DNA of 64,000 nucleotides, taken from contig NZ_AMRX01000008.1 of the NCBI RefSeq assembly GCF_000300815.1, positions 620,001 to 684,000 on the forward strand, read 5' to 3'. The notes under the pieces are model-generated. The model was not told the origin of the DNA. It saw only the letters and a list, made by a program, of their open reading frames with translations, and ran no database searches. The stretch comes from Gayadomonas joobiniege G7. Its GTDB lineage: Bacteria > Pseudomonadota > Gammaproteobacteria > Enterobacterales > Alteromonadaceae. Of the stretch, positions 36,431 through 47,400 are shown piece after piece. Position numbers and translations under genes: made by a program. The first letter of the stretch is position 1. Each line of letters starts with the position of its first letter.

Positions 36431-38980
36431 ATGAGATTTTTACAATTTATTGGCAGTTGTTTGCTGATTATTTTTACATCAAGTGTGTTGGCTTTGGGGC
36501 CATCAAACCAGAGAGAAAGTGATTTTAACTTTGACTGGAAATTTACTTTAGTTGACAGTCGCAACTTGCCTGATCAAGTACCTTTAAATGATCAAGGTTG
36601 GCGCGACGTCAGGTTGCCTCATGATTGGAGCGTTGAAGCTTCGTTTGCAGAAAAGTGGGAAGGTGCAACCGGTTATTTGCCTGGCGGTGTTGGTATTTAT
36701 CAAAAACATTTTAAAACCCCAGCGAACCCTAAAACAAAAAACACTTATGTGTTATTTGATGGTGTATACAATAATGCAACGTTCTGGTTAAACGGCCAAC
36801 GACTAGGCGAAAATCCGTATGGATATTCGCCTGTATATTGGGATTTAACAAAATATTTAAACACTGACGGTAGCGACAATATATTAACTGTGCATGTTGA
36901 CCATTCTCGTTATGTAGATAGCCGCTGGTATACAGGTAGTGGAATTTATCGAAATGTGACGTTAGTGACGACAGATAAACTTCATATTCCTATTTGGGGT
37001 ACCTTTGTCACCACGCCTGAGGTAAATCCGCAGCAAGCCACCGTTAAAGTTGCTGTAGAAATTAATAATAGTGATCAAAAAGACAGAAATTTTGTTTTAG
37101 TTAACCACATCGTTAATGCCAAAGGCGAGCACGTTGCGAGTGTTGAAGATGACTATGAATTAGATGCGGGCGAACGTGAAACTTTTGAGCAGCAATTAAG
37201 TGTTGCAAAGCCTAACCTTTGGGATACACAAAACCCAAATATGTATCGTGTGCTCACACAAATTTATCAAGATGACACTTTAATTGATTCATATACAACA
37301 TCTTTTGGTATTCGTGATATTAAATTTGAAGCGGGTAAAGGCTTTTTCTTAAATGGTAAACCGACCTTGATGAAAGGGGTTAGTTTACACCACGATGGTG
37401 GTTTAGTTGGCGCAGCAGTGCCTAAAGGCGTTTGGAAACGTCGTTTACAAAGTTTAAAAGACGCTGGCGTAAATGCGATTCGCACAGCGCACAACCCATT
37501 TTCGCAAGAGTTTTTAGACTTATGTGATGAGCTAGGGATTCTAGTGCAGAATGAGTTTTTTGATGAGTTTGATAACCCAAAAGACAAACGTTTAAACAAA
37601 CATGATCGTCACGATGATTATATTTCTCGTGGCTACGACATGCATTTCCAAAAATGGGCCAAAAGTGATTTAACGCGCACCATGTTGCGAGATCGCAACC
37701 ATCCGAGTGTCGTGCAATGGAGTATTGGTAACGAAATAGAGTGGACTTATTTAAACTATCGGTTTGTTACTGGTTATTGGACCCCGGATGCACCAGATAA
37801 AGATGGTAATTTTTGGGGCGGTTTACCAAAATATTCACCAGAAGAGCTTAAAAAGCGCTACGATGAAACCGAAAAAGGGCCCCATTTATTGCACGAAACC
37901 GCGCAAAAATTAGCAAAATGGACGCGTGAGTTAGATACCACACGACCCGTCACTACGAATATGATCATTCCACAAGTGAGCATGGTTACAGGTTATGCAG
38001 ATGCAGTGGATATTGCAGGTTTTAGCTACCGAAATATTACCATCCCTTGGGCGCAAACTCATTTTCCGGATAAATTGATCACCATCAATGAAAACCCAGG
38101 TTTATGGGGTGACTGGTTGCAAGTACTAGAAAACCCTGGTGTGTTCAGCATATTCATGTGGACAGGCATCGACTATATGGGGGAACATCACAACAAGTGG
38201 CCTGAAAAAAGTGGTTGGGGCGATATCTTAGATTTAGCCGGTTTTAAACGCCAAGGTTGGAACTACTTTAAAAGCTATTGGGTGAATGAGCCACATTTAT
38301 CGCTTGGGACGCTACCTTTAAAAGGCTCAGGGTTCAAAAAAGACGAACTGTCAAATAAAGCGATTCCGATCCAAAAAGATGTTAATGGTTGGGGTGGCAG
38401 TTTTAAACTGCGTGATTCTAATATGCATTGGGATTATAAAGAAGGTGACTTGGTTTTAGTCGAAGTCGCGTCGAATCATGCCACTGTCGAGCTTTTATTA
38501 AATGGCCGTTCGTTAGGCTATCGTAGTTTATCAGAAAGCGGCAATCGCATTGTGCGCTGGATAGTGCCATATGAGCCAGGTACATTAATGGCTAGGGCAG
38601 GCTTTGATGGCCAGCAGCAAGAGGTTGTTTTAGCTTCAACGAGTGAACCTGCTGCTTTAAAATTTACCTCTGATAAAGCCAATTTAACCGCAGATGCTTA
38701 TGATGTGGCACATTTGGTGGTTCAACTGGTTGATGATAAAGGTCGTGCGATACGTACACAAGATCTTGATGTGACTTTTGAAATTGACGGTCCAGCTAAG
38801 TTACTCGGGGTGGATAACGGTGCCCCAGATAACATTCAAGATTTTCAGTCTAACAAGCTAACGACAGACAAAGGCCGAGCGCTCGCTATTATTCAATCGC
38901 TTAAAACGCCTGGCTTGATCACTATTACGGCCAGTGCAAAAGGTTTTGCGAAGCAGCGTATTACTATTGATAGTCAATAA
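36431..38980 (+). CDS. Exported GH2 glycosidase (beta-galactosidase-like)
   Basis: An 849-residue GH2. The signal peptide is cut near VLALG. An N-terminal jelly roll (FNFDWKFTLVD, RLPHDWSVEASF, GVGIYQKHF) and an Ig-like domain lead to a TIM barrel with HNPF, acid/base Glu435 in SIGNEIEW and likely nucleophile Glu554 in TINENPG. C-terminal immunoglobulin and big-domain modules follow (LLLNGRSLGYRS, LTADAYDVAHLVVQLVDDKG). It is a paralogue of the GH2 at 26173 with the same domain order. An AGAGGG site precedes the ATG. A bidirectional terminator follows, so it is likely monocistronic. It should cut beta-galactosides; the linkage is not predictable. Confidence 0.87.
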   Translation: MRFLQFIGSCLLIIFTSSVLALGPSNQRESDFNFDWKFTLVDSRNLPDQVPLNDQGWRDVRLPHDWSVEASFAEKWEGATGYLPGGVGIYQKHFKTPANPKTKNTYVLFDGVYNNATFWLNGQRLGENPYGYSPVYWDLTKYLNTDGSDNILTVHVDHSRYVDSRWYTGSGIYRNVTLVTTDKLHIPIWGTFVTTPEVNPQQATVKVAVEINNSDQKDRNFVLVNHIVNAKGEHVASVEDDYELDAGERETFEQQLSVAKPNLWDTQNPNMYRVLTQIYQDDTLIDSYTTSFGIRDIKFEAGKGFFLNGKPTLMKGVSLHHDGGLVGAAVPKGVWKRRLQSLKDAGVNAIRTAHNPFSQEFLDLCDELGILVQNEFFDEFDNPKDKRLNKHDRHDDYISRGYDMHFQKWAKSDLTRTMLRDRNHPSVVQWSIGNEIEWTYLNYRFVTGYWTPDAPDKDGNFWGGLPKYSPEELKKRYDETEKGPHLLHETAQKLAKWTRELDTTRPVTTNMIIPQVSMVTGYADAVDIAGFSYRNITIPWAQTHFPDKLITINENPGLWGDWLQVLENPGVFSIFMWTGIDYMGEHHNKWPEKSGWGDILDLAGFKRQGWNYFKSYWVNEPHLSLGTLPLKGSGFKKDELSNKAIPIQKDVNGWGGSFKLRDSNMHWDYKEGDLVLVEVASNHATVELLLNGRSLGYRSLSESGNRIVRWIVPYEPGTLMARAGFDGQQQEVVLASTSEPAALKFTSDKANLTADAYDVAHLVVQLVDDKGRAIRTQDLDVTFEIDGPAKLLGVDNGAPDNIQDFQSNKLTTDKGRALAIIQSLKTPGLITITASAKGFAKQRITIDSQ

Positions 38981-39025
38981 TTGTTCAAACCTCGTTTTAA
39001 CGGGCGAGGGGTGTGCTGATTAAAC

Positions 39026-39058
39026 AAAAAACGGCCAGTTTAAGCTGGCCGTTTTTTT
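39026..39058. terminator. Bidirectional terminator
   Basis: A 13-bp perfect stem, AAAAAACGGCCAG with CTGGCCGTTTTTT, and a six-base loop lie between the convergent GH2 and NTF2-like genes. Runs of A and T on each side support activity in both directions. Confidence 0.92.
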
Positions 39059-39074
39059 GATTCTATTGCAAGCC

Positions 39075-39542
39075 TTATGCAGGCTGATAAGGCAGCGAAG
39101 ATTGGTGTAAAATTATTTTTATTTTGCCGTCTTCACACTGTTTAAAGACAAAACTTTTGTTAACAAAAATGTGGCTGTCGTCGGCCCCAATAAAGTGCAC
39201 ATTACACTGTACTATGGCCAAGTCGCCGTGCAAAATAAAATCTTCTTTGCTGTACCAAACTTTAACCCAAGGTTTTAGTTTAAAGCCGTTGTCGTTTGGA
39301 AAGTCACTATCACCGCCGACAAAATAGGATAAAGCCCCTTCTTTAGTTGAACGGAAAGTCTGTTGACCGAATGTCAAAGTTGGCTTAAAAAGCACTTTGC
39401 CATTGTCGTAATCATAATGTTCAGACAAAACTTTAAGTGAAAATGCACGGGCATCACCACCTTCGGCATGAAGTTTGCCGACTTTCACGACATTATCACA
39501 CCAGGTTTGTAGGGATTCATGCACCATTTTTTCGTTAAACAT
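39075..39542 (-). CDS. SnoaL/NTF2-like small protein
   Basis: A 155-residue cytoplasmic protein with an NTF2/SnoaL-like cone: an N-terminal helix pair (MVHESLQTWCDNVVKVGKLHAEG), then beta strands (LFKPTLTF, KPWVKVWY, DLAIVQCNVHFI) ending in IKIILHQSSLPY. Members of this group are sometimes labelled phosphoribosyl-AMP cyclohydrolase in databases, but none of that enzyme's metal motifs is seen here. No catalytic residues can be assigned. An AGAGG site precedes the ATG. It is convergent with the GH2 gene across a shared terminator; its relation to the locus is unknown. Confidence 0.6.
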   Translation of the reverse strand: MFNEKMVHESLQTWCDNVVKVGKLHAEGGDARAFSLKVLSEHYDYDNGKVLFKPTLTFGQQTFRSTKEGALSYFVGGDSDFPNDNGFKLKPWVKVWYSKEDFILHGDLAIVQCNVHFIGADDSHIFVNKSFVFKQCEDGKIKIILHQSSLPYQPA

Positions 39543-39735
39543 TGAAGAACCTCTTTTAAATATGTTTTGTTATAACATATCATCTATGGTTGGCAAAAAC
39601 AAAAGTATCCTTGGAATTCATCAATAAAGTTAGTCTTGCTGAATATATGTGATAAAAGGCTGGATTTATTTTAGATAATGTTTTACTTTTGTTGCTTTAA
39701 TAGTGTCATTTATGTAGGGTAAAAAGGTCAGTGTC

Positions 39736-41622
39736 ATGTTTAGATTGTTTACGTATCTCTATTTGATCGCTCATTTATTCGCTGGCGTTGCGCAAGCTCA
39801 AAAACAGCCCAACTTTGTTTGGTTAACGTCGGAAGACAACCATAAAAAGTTTATACACTTATATAACCCAGCGGGCGTTAAAATGACGAGTTTAGATAGA
39901 CTGGCTGGCCAGTCTATTATTTTTGATAATGCATTTTCTAATGCACCTGTATGTTCGGTTGCGCGCAGTACATTAGCTTTGGGCAGCTACGCGCCAAAAA
40001 ACGGTGTGCATAATCATCGTGCGTTTAAACCCGTTGCGACAGACTTAGCAACTATTTATCAGATATTTAAAAAACAGGGTTATTACACAGTCAATGACAA
40101 TAAAGAAGACTTTAACTTTACCTCCAATACAGGCGAGCAGTGGGATCAAATCGGCCGTGGTGCAGATTGGTCTGGGCGCGCAACCGGTCAGCCATTTTTT
40201 TATATTAATAATACGAATCTAACACACGAGCAGCAGATGCTGTTCGATGAATCAGAAAAGACGACTAAACCTGTACCTGATTTACCAAAAAATTTTCAAT
40301 TACCGGCGTATTTACCAGATACACTACTTATGCGTTATAGCTATGCACGGTATTATCAACAACATAAATTGTTAGATAAACACCTAAACCGAGTTTTAGA
40401 CAAGTTAGCAGCCGAAAATTTATTAAAAGATACCTTTGTCTTTTATTTTTCTGACCACGGTGGTGTTCTGCCCGGCAGCAAGGGCTATAGCCGTGAAGTT
40501 GGTTTGCAAATACCCTTAGTGGTTTATGTGCCTGAAAACTTTAAGCATTTACTTAGTCCGTCGCTGCAAAAAAAACTTGGCAAACGGGTAGCTGGTTTTG
40601 TCAGTTTTGTTGATTTTTTACCAACCATGGCAAAATTAGCCGGTTTTAAACTTTCACAAAGTACTGATGGAACGCCATTTTTGGGTCAAGATGTCTCATT
40701 GACCGAACTTGAGTCACGGCAAACTGTGATTTCATATGCTGATCGTTTTGGCGATAAAATGGATCATATTCGGACGCTGCGCAAAGGGCAGTTAAAATAT
40801 GTGCGTAATTTTAAACCTTACCGCGCAGATGGCATCAATCAAGGCTATCGGTTTAAACAAGCTGCGCTGAGTGAGTGGCGTGATTTATTTCATGCAAATA
40901 AGCTCAATCCAGAACAAGCCCAATTTTTTACCGCCAAACCAGCCGAAGCTTTGTATGACTTAGCCAAGGATCCGGACGAAATAAACAATTTAATAAACGC
41001 CCCCGAATATCAAAAACCACTGCAAGAGATGCGTCAGCAATTGGCTCAAAGTTTAAAAGAATGGCCTGATTTAGCCTTTCTGCCAGAATATTTGCTGACT
41101 AAAAACGCAGATAATTGGCGCCATTATGGTCTTGAACAGCAATCGAAAATTGTACAAGCAATAAACATAGCTCAGTTGCAATTAGAAGATTTTTCACGTG
41201 TTCACCGCAAACTAAATAAAGCCATTAAAAGCGGTGACTATCTAAGTCAGTATTGGGCGCTGCAAACTATGTTAGGCTTTGCGGAGCAAGGCCACAAGGT
41301 GAGTAAAAAAATTGATTTACTGAGTTTAGAGAAAAATACCGCAGATACTCTTTTACAGGCCATGGTATTAGCGATTAGGCAACAAGAGAAACCCGAAATT
41401 ACTTTTTATCAAACGCGACTAAATCAGTTACTTACACAAGAATCGGATGCTATAAAAGCGATTCAAATACTCAATATTGCAACTTATTTAAATGATCAGC
41501 ACCAATTAAAAGCAGCGTTAGATATCCCACTCGATGCCTATCAAGCCGCCTGTAAAAACGAATCCTATTGCAAATATTTAATTCGCTACCTTAAAAATCA
41601 AGCGGCTTATTTGATAGAGTAG
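39736..41622 (+). CDS. Secreted sulfatase-like protein with non-canonical CSVAR motif
   Basis: A 628-residue paralogue of the protein at 19923: signal peptide cut near AQAQK, SEDN at residues 32-35 in place of the metal-binding DD pair, maturation motif CSVAR at 73-77 (Val at the Pro/Ala position), and second metal site FYFSDHGGVLPGSKG. The helical C-terminal tail (about 460-628) is also shared. It should act on sulfated galactan in the periplasm if the cysteine is converted to formylglycine. An AAAGGT site precedes the ATG. Downstream lie the GH43-like protein, a canonical sulfatase and a GH2, giving a plausible four-gene transcription unit with short gaps. Confidence 0.8.
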   Translation: MFRLFTYLYLIAHLFAGVAQAQKQPNFVWLTSEDNHKKFIHLYNPAGVKMTSLDRLAGQSIIFDNAFSNAPVCSVARSTLALGSYAPKNGVHNHRAFKPVATDLATIYQIFKKQGYYTVNDNKEDFNFTSNTGEQWDQIGRGADWSGRATGQPFFYINNTNLTHEQQMLFDESEKTTKPVPDLPKNFQLPAYLPDTLLMRYSYARYYQQHKLLDKHLNRVLDKLAAENLLKDTFVFYFSDHGGVLPGSKGYSREVGLQIPLVVYVPENFKHLLSPSLQKKLGKRVAGFVSFVDFLPTMAKLAGFKLSQSTDGTPFLGQDVSLTELESRQTVISYADRFGDKMDHIRTLRKGQLKYVRNFKPYRADGINQGYRFKQAALSEWRDLFHANKLNPEQAQFFTAKPAEALYDLAKDPDEINNLINAPEYQKPLQEMRQQLAQSLKEWPDLAFLPEYLLTKNADNWRHYGLEQQSKIVQAINIAQLQLEDFSRVHRKLNKAIKSGDYLSQYWALQTMLGFAEQGHKVSKKIDLLSLEKNTADTLLQAMVLAIRQQEKPEITFYQTRLNQLLTQESDAIKAIQILNIATYLNDQHQLKAALDIPLDAYQAACKNESYCKYLIRYLKNQAAYLIE

Positions 41623-41721
41623 ATAAAAACATATATTTAAATATGAATTTATTTGTTGACTGTGTTGCATTAATAGTTACAATCAGGTTATTAATGAATT
41701 GTGAATGGGTTGTGCTGTTTT

Positions 41722-42819
41722 ATGATAAAATTAATTAAGTTAGCCGCTGTTGTTATGGGTTTACTGACAAGCCAAATGGCTAGCGCTGCTAGTCCTGATT
41801 TTGAAATCAGTTTTGGTAAGGTTGCAAAAAAGTCTGTTTTTAAAAGTGATCAATACAGTATATGGGGCGGGTCTGTCGTTAAAGGCGATGACAATAAGTA
41901 TCATATGTTATATGCGCGCTGGCCAAAAGGGATAGGTTGGGAGTGGGTGACTTATTCTGAAATCGCCCACGCAGTTGCCGATTCACCATTTGGGCCGTTT
42001 AAACACCAGAGTGTTGTGCTTGAACAACGCGGCAGCCAATATTGGGATGGTAAAACGACCCATAACCCAACAGTCCATCAATTTAATGGTAAATATTATC
42101 TCTATTATATGGGAACAACTGGCGACATGGAGATAGTCAGTAAACCGGGCAAACCCAAACTTAATTGGATGCATCGTAACAACCAACGCATTGGGGTGGC
42201 TGTTGCGGACAAGCCATCAGGGCCTTGGCAGCGCTTTGATCAGCCTGTGATAGATATTAGTCGTGATGATAAAGCCCTAGACGCTCTAATGACCTCTAAT
42301 CCGGCTATTACTGAAAAACCAGACGGCGGCTATTTAGCAGTTTATAAAGCCGTTGGCAAAACCTATCCCTTGCCAGGCGGTGGTCCAGTTGTTCATATGG
42401 TCGCTGAAGCAGATTCACCAAGCGGGCCATTTAAAAAACACCCTCAACCTATTTTCACCGAAAAAGGTGTGCGCTTTCCGGCTGAAGATCCTTATATTTG
42501 GTATCAAGATGGGCGATATCGAGCGATCGTTAAAAAAATTGATCATCCTGAAGGCGGTGGTCGGGTATTCTCTTTGGTGCATTACGATTCAGAAAACGGC
42601 ATCGATTGGCAGCCAGGTAAATATTTCAAAGTATCTGATTTAGTCATTAATTGGGAAGATGGAAGCCAGTTAAAACTCGATCACTTAGAGCGTCCACAAG
42701 TTTATTTGGAAGACGGAAAGCCGGTAGCCATTATGTTGGCAGCCGATACCAAAGATAATAACAATGTTCGCCATTCATTCAATGTGCAAATACCCTTATC
42801 GATTAAAAAGCATTATTAA
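41722..42819 (+). CDS. Secreted GH43-like five-bladed beta-propeller protein
   Basis: A 365-residue secreted protein, paralogous to the one at 137-1240. The start used is ATG 41722, which begins a clean signal peptide (cut near ASAAS); the GTG at 41701 would add seven residues. Blade motifs YSIWGGSVV, SEIAHAVADSPFGPF, AVADKPSGPW and AEADSPSGPF are present, with HNPTV and AEDPYIW at positions where GH43-like enzymes carry catalytic acids. It is probably an exo-hydrolase for algal oligosaccharides; the family is not certain. It lies in line between two sulfatases, so the substrate may be a partly desulfated oligosaccharide. Confidence 0.72.
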   Translation: MIKLIKLAAVVMGLLTSQMASAASPDFEISFGKVAKKSVFKSDQYSIWGGSVVKGDDNKYHMLYARWPKGIGWEWVTYSEIAHAVADSPFGPFKHQSVVLEQRGSQYWDGKTTHNPTVHQFNGKYYLYYMGTTGDMEIVSKPGKPKLNWMHRNNQRIGVAVADKPSGPWQRFDQPVIDISRDDKALDALMTSNPAITEKPDGGYLAVYKAVGKTYPLPGGGPVVHMVAEADSPSGPFKKHPQPIFTEKGVRFPAEDPYIWYQDGRYRAIVKKIDHPEGGGRVFSLVHYDSENGIDWQPGKYFKVSDLVINWEDGSQLKLDHLERPQVYLEDGKPVAIMLAADTKDNNNVRHSFNVQIPLSIKKHY

Positions 42820-42846
42820 AAGGATAACTTAACAGGGCTCTATGGC

Positions 42847-44415
42847 ATGAACAAAACGATTGTTAAATGGCTAAGCTGCTTTGTTTTGTGCAACGCAGCC
42901 ACCGGGTTTGCCAGCGAACGGCCGAACATTTTATTTATCATGTCGGACGATCACGCTTATCAAGCGATCAGTGCGTATGGTTCTGATTTAATTGAAACGC
43001 CCAATATTGATCGCATCGCTAAAGAAGGTATTTTGTTTACCAGAGCAACCGTCACTAACTCTATCTGTGCGCCGTCTAGGGCTACAATTTTAACCGGCAA
43101 ACACAGTCACATGAATGGCAAAATCGATAACCGAACACCCTTTGACGATAGTCAAACAACATTTCCTCAGATCTTTCAGCAAAATGGTTATCAAACCGCT
43201 ATGTTTGGTAAATTGCATTTTGGCAATAATCCAAAGGGTGTTGATGATTTTATGATTCTGCCGGGGCAGGGTGAATACATAAATCCAGATTTTATTACCC
43301 CTCAGGGCCGAGTTAACAAACAAGGATATGTTACCGATATAATTACCGATGAAACGCTAAATTGGTTAAAATACAAACGCAATAAAACAAAACCTTTTAT
43401 GCTCGCTTATTTGCATAAAGCACCGCATCGTTCTTGGTGGCCGAGGGCGGATAAATTCGCCGAGTTTTATCAAAAAGAATATCCGTTGCCCGAAACGCTA
43501 TTTGATGATTATAAAACCCGAGGCACGGCCGCTAAATCAGCCGAGATGACGATTAGTGAGTATATGTTGCCGTCTAAAGATGTAAAAGTTGATCCTGCGC
43601 TGTTTCCATTCAGCTATGAACCCTATGTTGATTTAAAACAAAATAGTCGTATTTACAAACGCCAGTATCTGGATCGTGCCACCCCTAAACAAAAAGCTGA
43701 ATATGCCAAAGTGTTGCGACAGATCACCTCAGATTATTTACATAATTGGCCTAAAATGACTGCTCGTGAGCGAACAATATGGAAGTATCAACGTTATATG
43801 CAAGATTATATGGCCACTATTGCATCGGTTGATGAAAATATAGGTCGTGTTTTAGATTATCTTGAACAAGCCGGACTGAGTGACAATACCTTAGTTGTTT
43901 ATACCTCGGATCAAGGATTTTATTTAGGCGAGCATGGTTGGTATGACAAACGTTTTGCCTATCAAGAATCAATGCGAACACCGTTAATGATGCGCTGGCC
44001 TGCAAAAATTAAAAGCGGCCAAACATCGGGCGAGTTGGTGCAAAACTTAGATTTTGCACAAACGTTTTTAGATATTGCAGGGATTGATGCCCCCACTGAC
44101 ATGCAAGGACAAAGTTTTAAACCTTTATTAACGGGGAATGCGCATAAATGGAAAAGGGACGGTGTTTATTATCATTATTACGAATACCCCGGCCCACATG
44201 CGGTTAAACGTCATTATGCGATTGCAACCAAAAGATTCAAGCTTATTCACTTTTACCAAGATGTTGATGAATGGGAGCTATATGACTTGCAACAAGATCC
44301 GCAAGAGCTCAATAACTTGTATGTTAATCCAGCTTATCAAAATAAGGTTAAACAACTGAAATGGCAATTACGGGCGTTGCAAAAAAAGTATGCCGATAAT
44401 TCATGGGTGCAGTAA
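42847..44415 (+). CDS. Secreted S1-type sulfatase (CAPSR)
   Basis: A 522-residue sulfatase with signal peptide (cut near GFASE), metal-binding SDDH (residues 33-36) and maturation motif CAPSR at 74-78 followed by ATILTGK. The second metal site is in YTSDQGFYLGEHGWYDKR, a pattern of the heparan N-sulfatase/iduronate sulfatase-like group with a C-terminal DUF4976-type region (LYDLQQDPQELNNLY). Given the location, it probably hydrolyses a sulfate ester of galactan oligosaccharides in the periplasm. It begins 27 bases after the GH43-like gene and is followed 54 bases later by GH2. Confidence 0.88.
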   Translation: MNKTIVKWLSCFVLCNAATGFASERPNILFIMSDDHAYQAISAYGSDLIETPNIDRIAKEGILFTRATVTNSICAPSRATILTGKHSHMNGKIDNRTPFDDSQTTFPQIFQQNGYQTAMFGKLHFGNNPKGVDDFMILPGQGEYINPDFITPQGRVNKQGYVTDIITDETLNWLKYKRNKTKPFMLAYLHKAPHRSWWPRADKFAEFYQKEYPLPETLFDDYKTRGTAAKSAEMTISEYMLPSKDVKVDPALFPFSYEPYVDLKQNSRIYKRQYLDRATPKQKAEYAKVLRQITSDYLHNWPKMTARERTIWKYQRYMQDYMATIASVDENIGRVLDYLEQAGLSDNTLVVYTSDQGFYLGEHGWYDKRFAYQESMRTPLMMRWPAKIKSGQTSGELVQNLDFAQTFLDIAGIDAPTDMQGQSFKPLLTGNAHKWKRDGVYYHYYEYPGPHAVKRHYAIATKRFKLIHFYQDVDEWELYDLQQDPQELNNLYVNPAYQNKVKQLKWQLRALQKKYADNSWVQ

Positions 44416-44469
44416 GTTAATGCGACGCAAAAAGCCCTTCTACATTAATATCAAAGTTTAGGTAAACCT

Positions 44470-47400
44470 ATGAATAAAAAGTTAATGATTTTTCTCTACC
44501 TTTGCTTGCTCTGTTTTAGCCAAATAGTGAACGCAAAATCCATGAGTTTAAACGGTGATTGGCAATTTAATACCTTTTTAGGCGATGGATCAGCCTACCG
44601 CCAGATTAGCGTACAAGCACAAGATATTGTAATTGATAATTCACAAACAAATTTAGTTAAAGCGCACGGTAATTGGAAACTGCGCACTGAGCCAGAGCGT
44701 GACAGTCAGCAATGGGGACAAGATTATTTAAAGTTTAATTATTGGCAAGCCAGTCGTGACATTCGGGTAGAGTTTAACTATCCAAACATTAAACCAGGCT
44801 ATTACGAACATTTTGTATTTTACCCATTTGGTGCCAATTTAAATATGCGCTACAGCGTACATCATGCCAACGGCGTGGATGAACACTATATTAGTCAGCG
44901 CAACAAAACTGGCCAATGGGTTAGCTTAGGAATTTATCAAATAGACGATCCAGCGAAAAGCCGTATTCTCGTTTCTAGTAATGCCTCTCAGCCTGGTGTG
45001 GCTGATGCTGTAATGTTACGGCCAGTCAGCGCTGAGGCTTGGCATCAAGCTCAACAGAAAAAAGCAATGGTGATGCAACCAAGCTTTGATGATAGCCAGT
45101 GGCATAGATTAACTGTGCCAGGCCATTGGGGGATGTTAAATCAATACAGCAGTTATACAGGTAAAGGTTGGTATCGAAAACAAGTGTTTTTAGACTCTGA
45201 TTGGCAAGCAGAAAAAAATGAACGTATTTGGTTGCAGTTTGATGGGGTTTATCACCTAGCTAAGGTTTATTTAAATGGCCAATATATTGGCCAGCATAGA
45301 GGTGGTTTTACGCCATTTGAATTTGACGTAACTGAACATATCAAAGCTGGCCAACAAAACCTGTTGGCGGTTCAGGCCGATAATAGCAAAATTGTTGGGG
45401 CGACATGGAATTGGGGAGGCATCATTCGAGATGTTAATTTGCGTAAAACGAAAGATACCCGAATTACCTATCAGTACATACACGCAGAGCCGGATTTAAA
45501 CAAAGGAGATGCGGATTTAACGTTAAAAATGCGGGTAAAAAATTACGCTGATGAAGTCAAAAGTTTAACGTTGAAAGCCGATGTATTGCGCGCATCTGAT
45601 ACGCCTCTAACGCAAATGAAAACTTCTATAAAGTTAGCTGCAAATAGTGAAAAGACCATTGTTTTAAAAAGCAAACTTACGCCTGAACAAGTGGCCCTAT
45701 GGCATTTTGACCGACCGAATTTATACCAACTGAGTAGCCAAGTCTTTGAAAATGAGAAGCTACTCAGTCAACGCACTGATAGATTTGGTATCCGTAAAGT
45801 GGAATTGACTGACTCGCAAATGTTGTTAAATGGCGAAGCTGTGAGAATTGGTGGTTTTAACCGCATCAGCGATCACAGATATTGGGGATCTAGCGAGGCG
45901 TTAGAACTACTAAAACAAGACATACGTTTAATGAAAGATGCTGGCGCTAACTTTATGCGTATTATGCATGGGACCCAGAATAAAAAACTGATTGAGTTAT
46001 GTGATGAAAATGGCATCTTAATTTTTGAAGAAGTAAATGTGCGCACCTTAACCAACCCGGAGTTTCAAGCCCCGGATTATGAGGTTAACCGCCAATGGCT
46101 ACGTGAAATGATCGAAAGAGACATCAATCACCCCAGCATTATAGGTTGGAGTGTCGGCAACGAATTAAAAGATCATTATCGATATGCTCAGCAAATGATT
46201 GCTTACGTTAAAAATGAATTAGATCCGCATCGTCTGGTCACTAACGTCAGTAATACCGGATACCGAGATGGAGATTCTGCGGACAATGATCCTTTGGGGT
46301 TTAGCGATTTAATGATGCAAAACATCTACCAAAAAGATCCTGAAAGAGTCGTCACCACTCTTGCCGAGCGGTGGCCTAATCGTCCGTTATTTATCTCAGA
46401 GTACGGATTAGGTCGTTTCACGACACCTTCGTTAGATAACGATTATCCTAATTTTGCCAGTTGGCATGAGATGATTAGGGGACGCAATACCCATGTCATC
46501 GGCACCTCTATATGGTCATTTAACGACTACCGCAGTGGCTATTCGCAAACACTTGAAGAAGACAATAGAGCTTGGGGTCTTGTCAATGCGTGGCGACAAA
46601 AACGTCGCGCCTACAAAAGGGTACAAGCCGAGATGAGCCCGTTAAAGGCCGTCAAAATGCTTAATTTCAATCTAGCCGAGAAGCAAGCCGAAGTGGTGTT
46701 AGATCCCCGCAATGCCGATGACTATCCAGCTTATCGGATGCAGGATTACCGTCTGCATTGGCAGCTTGTTAATCAGCGGGGCGAGCTATTAGAAGCCTAT
46801 CAACAAAAGCTGCCTACTTTGTCGCCCGCGAGTAAAGATTTGCATCGTAAATTAAGTTGGCAAACTGAAAAAGCAGAGATTTTTGCTTTACAGCTGCAAA
46901 TAAAATCCAGTAATGGTTTTATTCGATATCAGGATAGCTGGCCAATTAAAGCGCCACTATCACCTAAGATAGTCGAAGTAGAAACTTCAAATAACCAGAT
47001 ACGTGTGCATCTCGCCCCGCAAGCGGATGCAAGCGAATTTCAATTAAATTACCGAATATTGGGCGGAGAATGGCAGCAAACCGAACAAACGATAGACCCT
47101 ATTATCACGATCAACAATGTTGAAAAAGGGGCTCAATATCAACTCAAAGCCAACGCTATCAATGACTATGCGAGTACCGCGGCTAAGCAATTGCAAACAG
47201 TCACCGCAAAAGGCGCGCAACTGGCTCCGAGGATATGGTTTCAAATGATTAGAGATAAGCGTTTGATCATTGGTTTTACTGGCCATATCAGCGACCAACA
47301 ATATCAATTAGAGTATGGGCTTGATCCAAACCAGTTCACACACTCAGAACGCCTTTATGCTAGAGGTATGATAACCGCTGAGTTAGCTGATATGCGTGGC

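Noticed and set aside
39075-39542. Phosphoribosyl-AMP cyclohydrolase
   Set aside because: Similar proteins may carry that label, but the zinc cysteines and metal motif of HisI are absent; NTF2/SnoaL-like is better supported.
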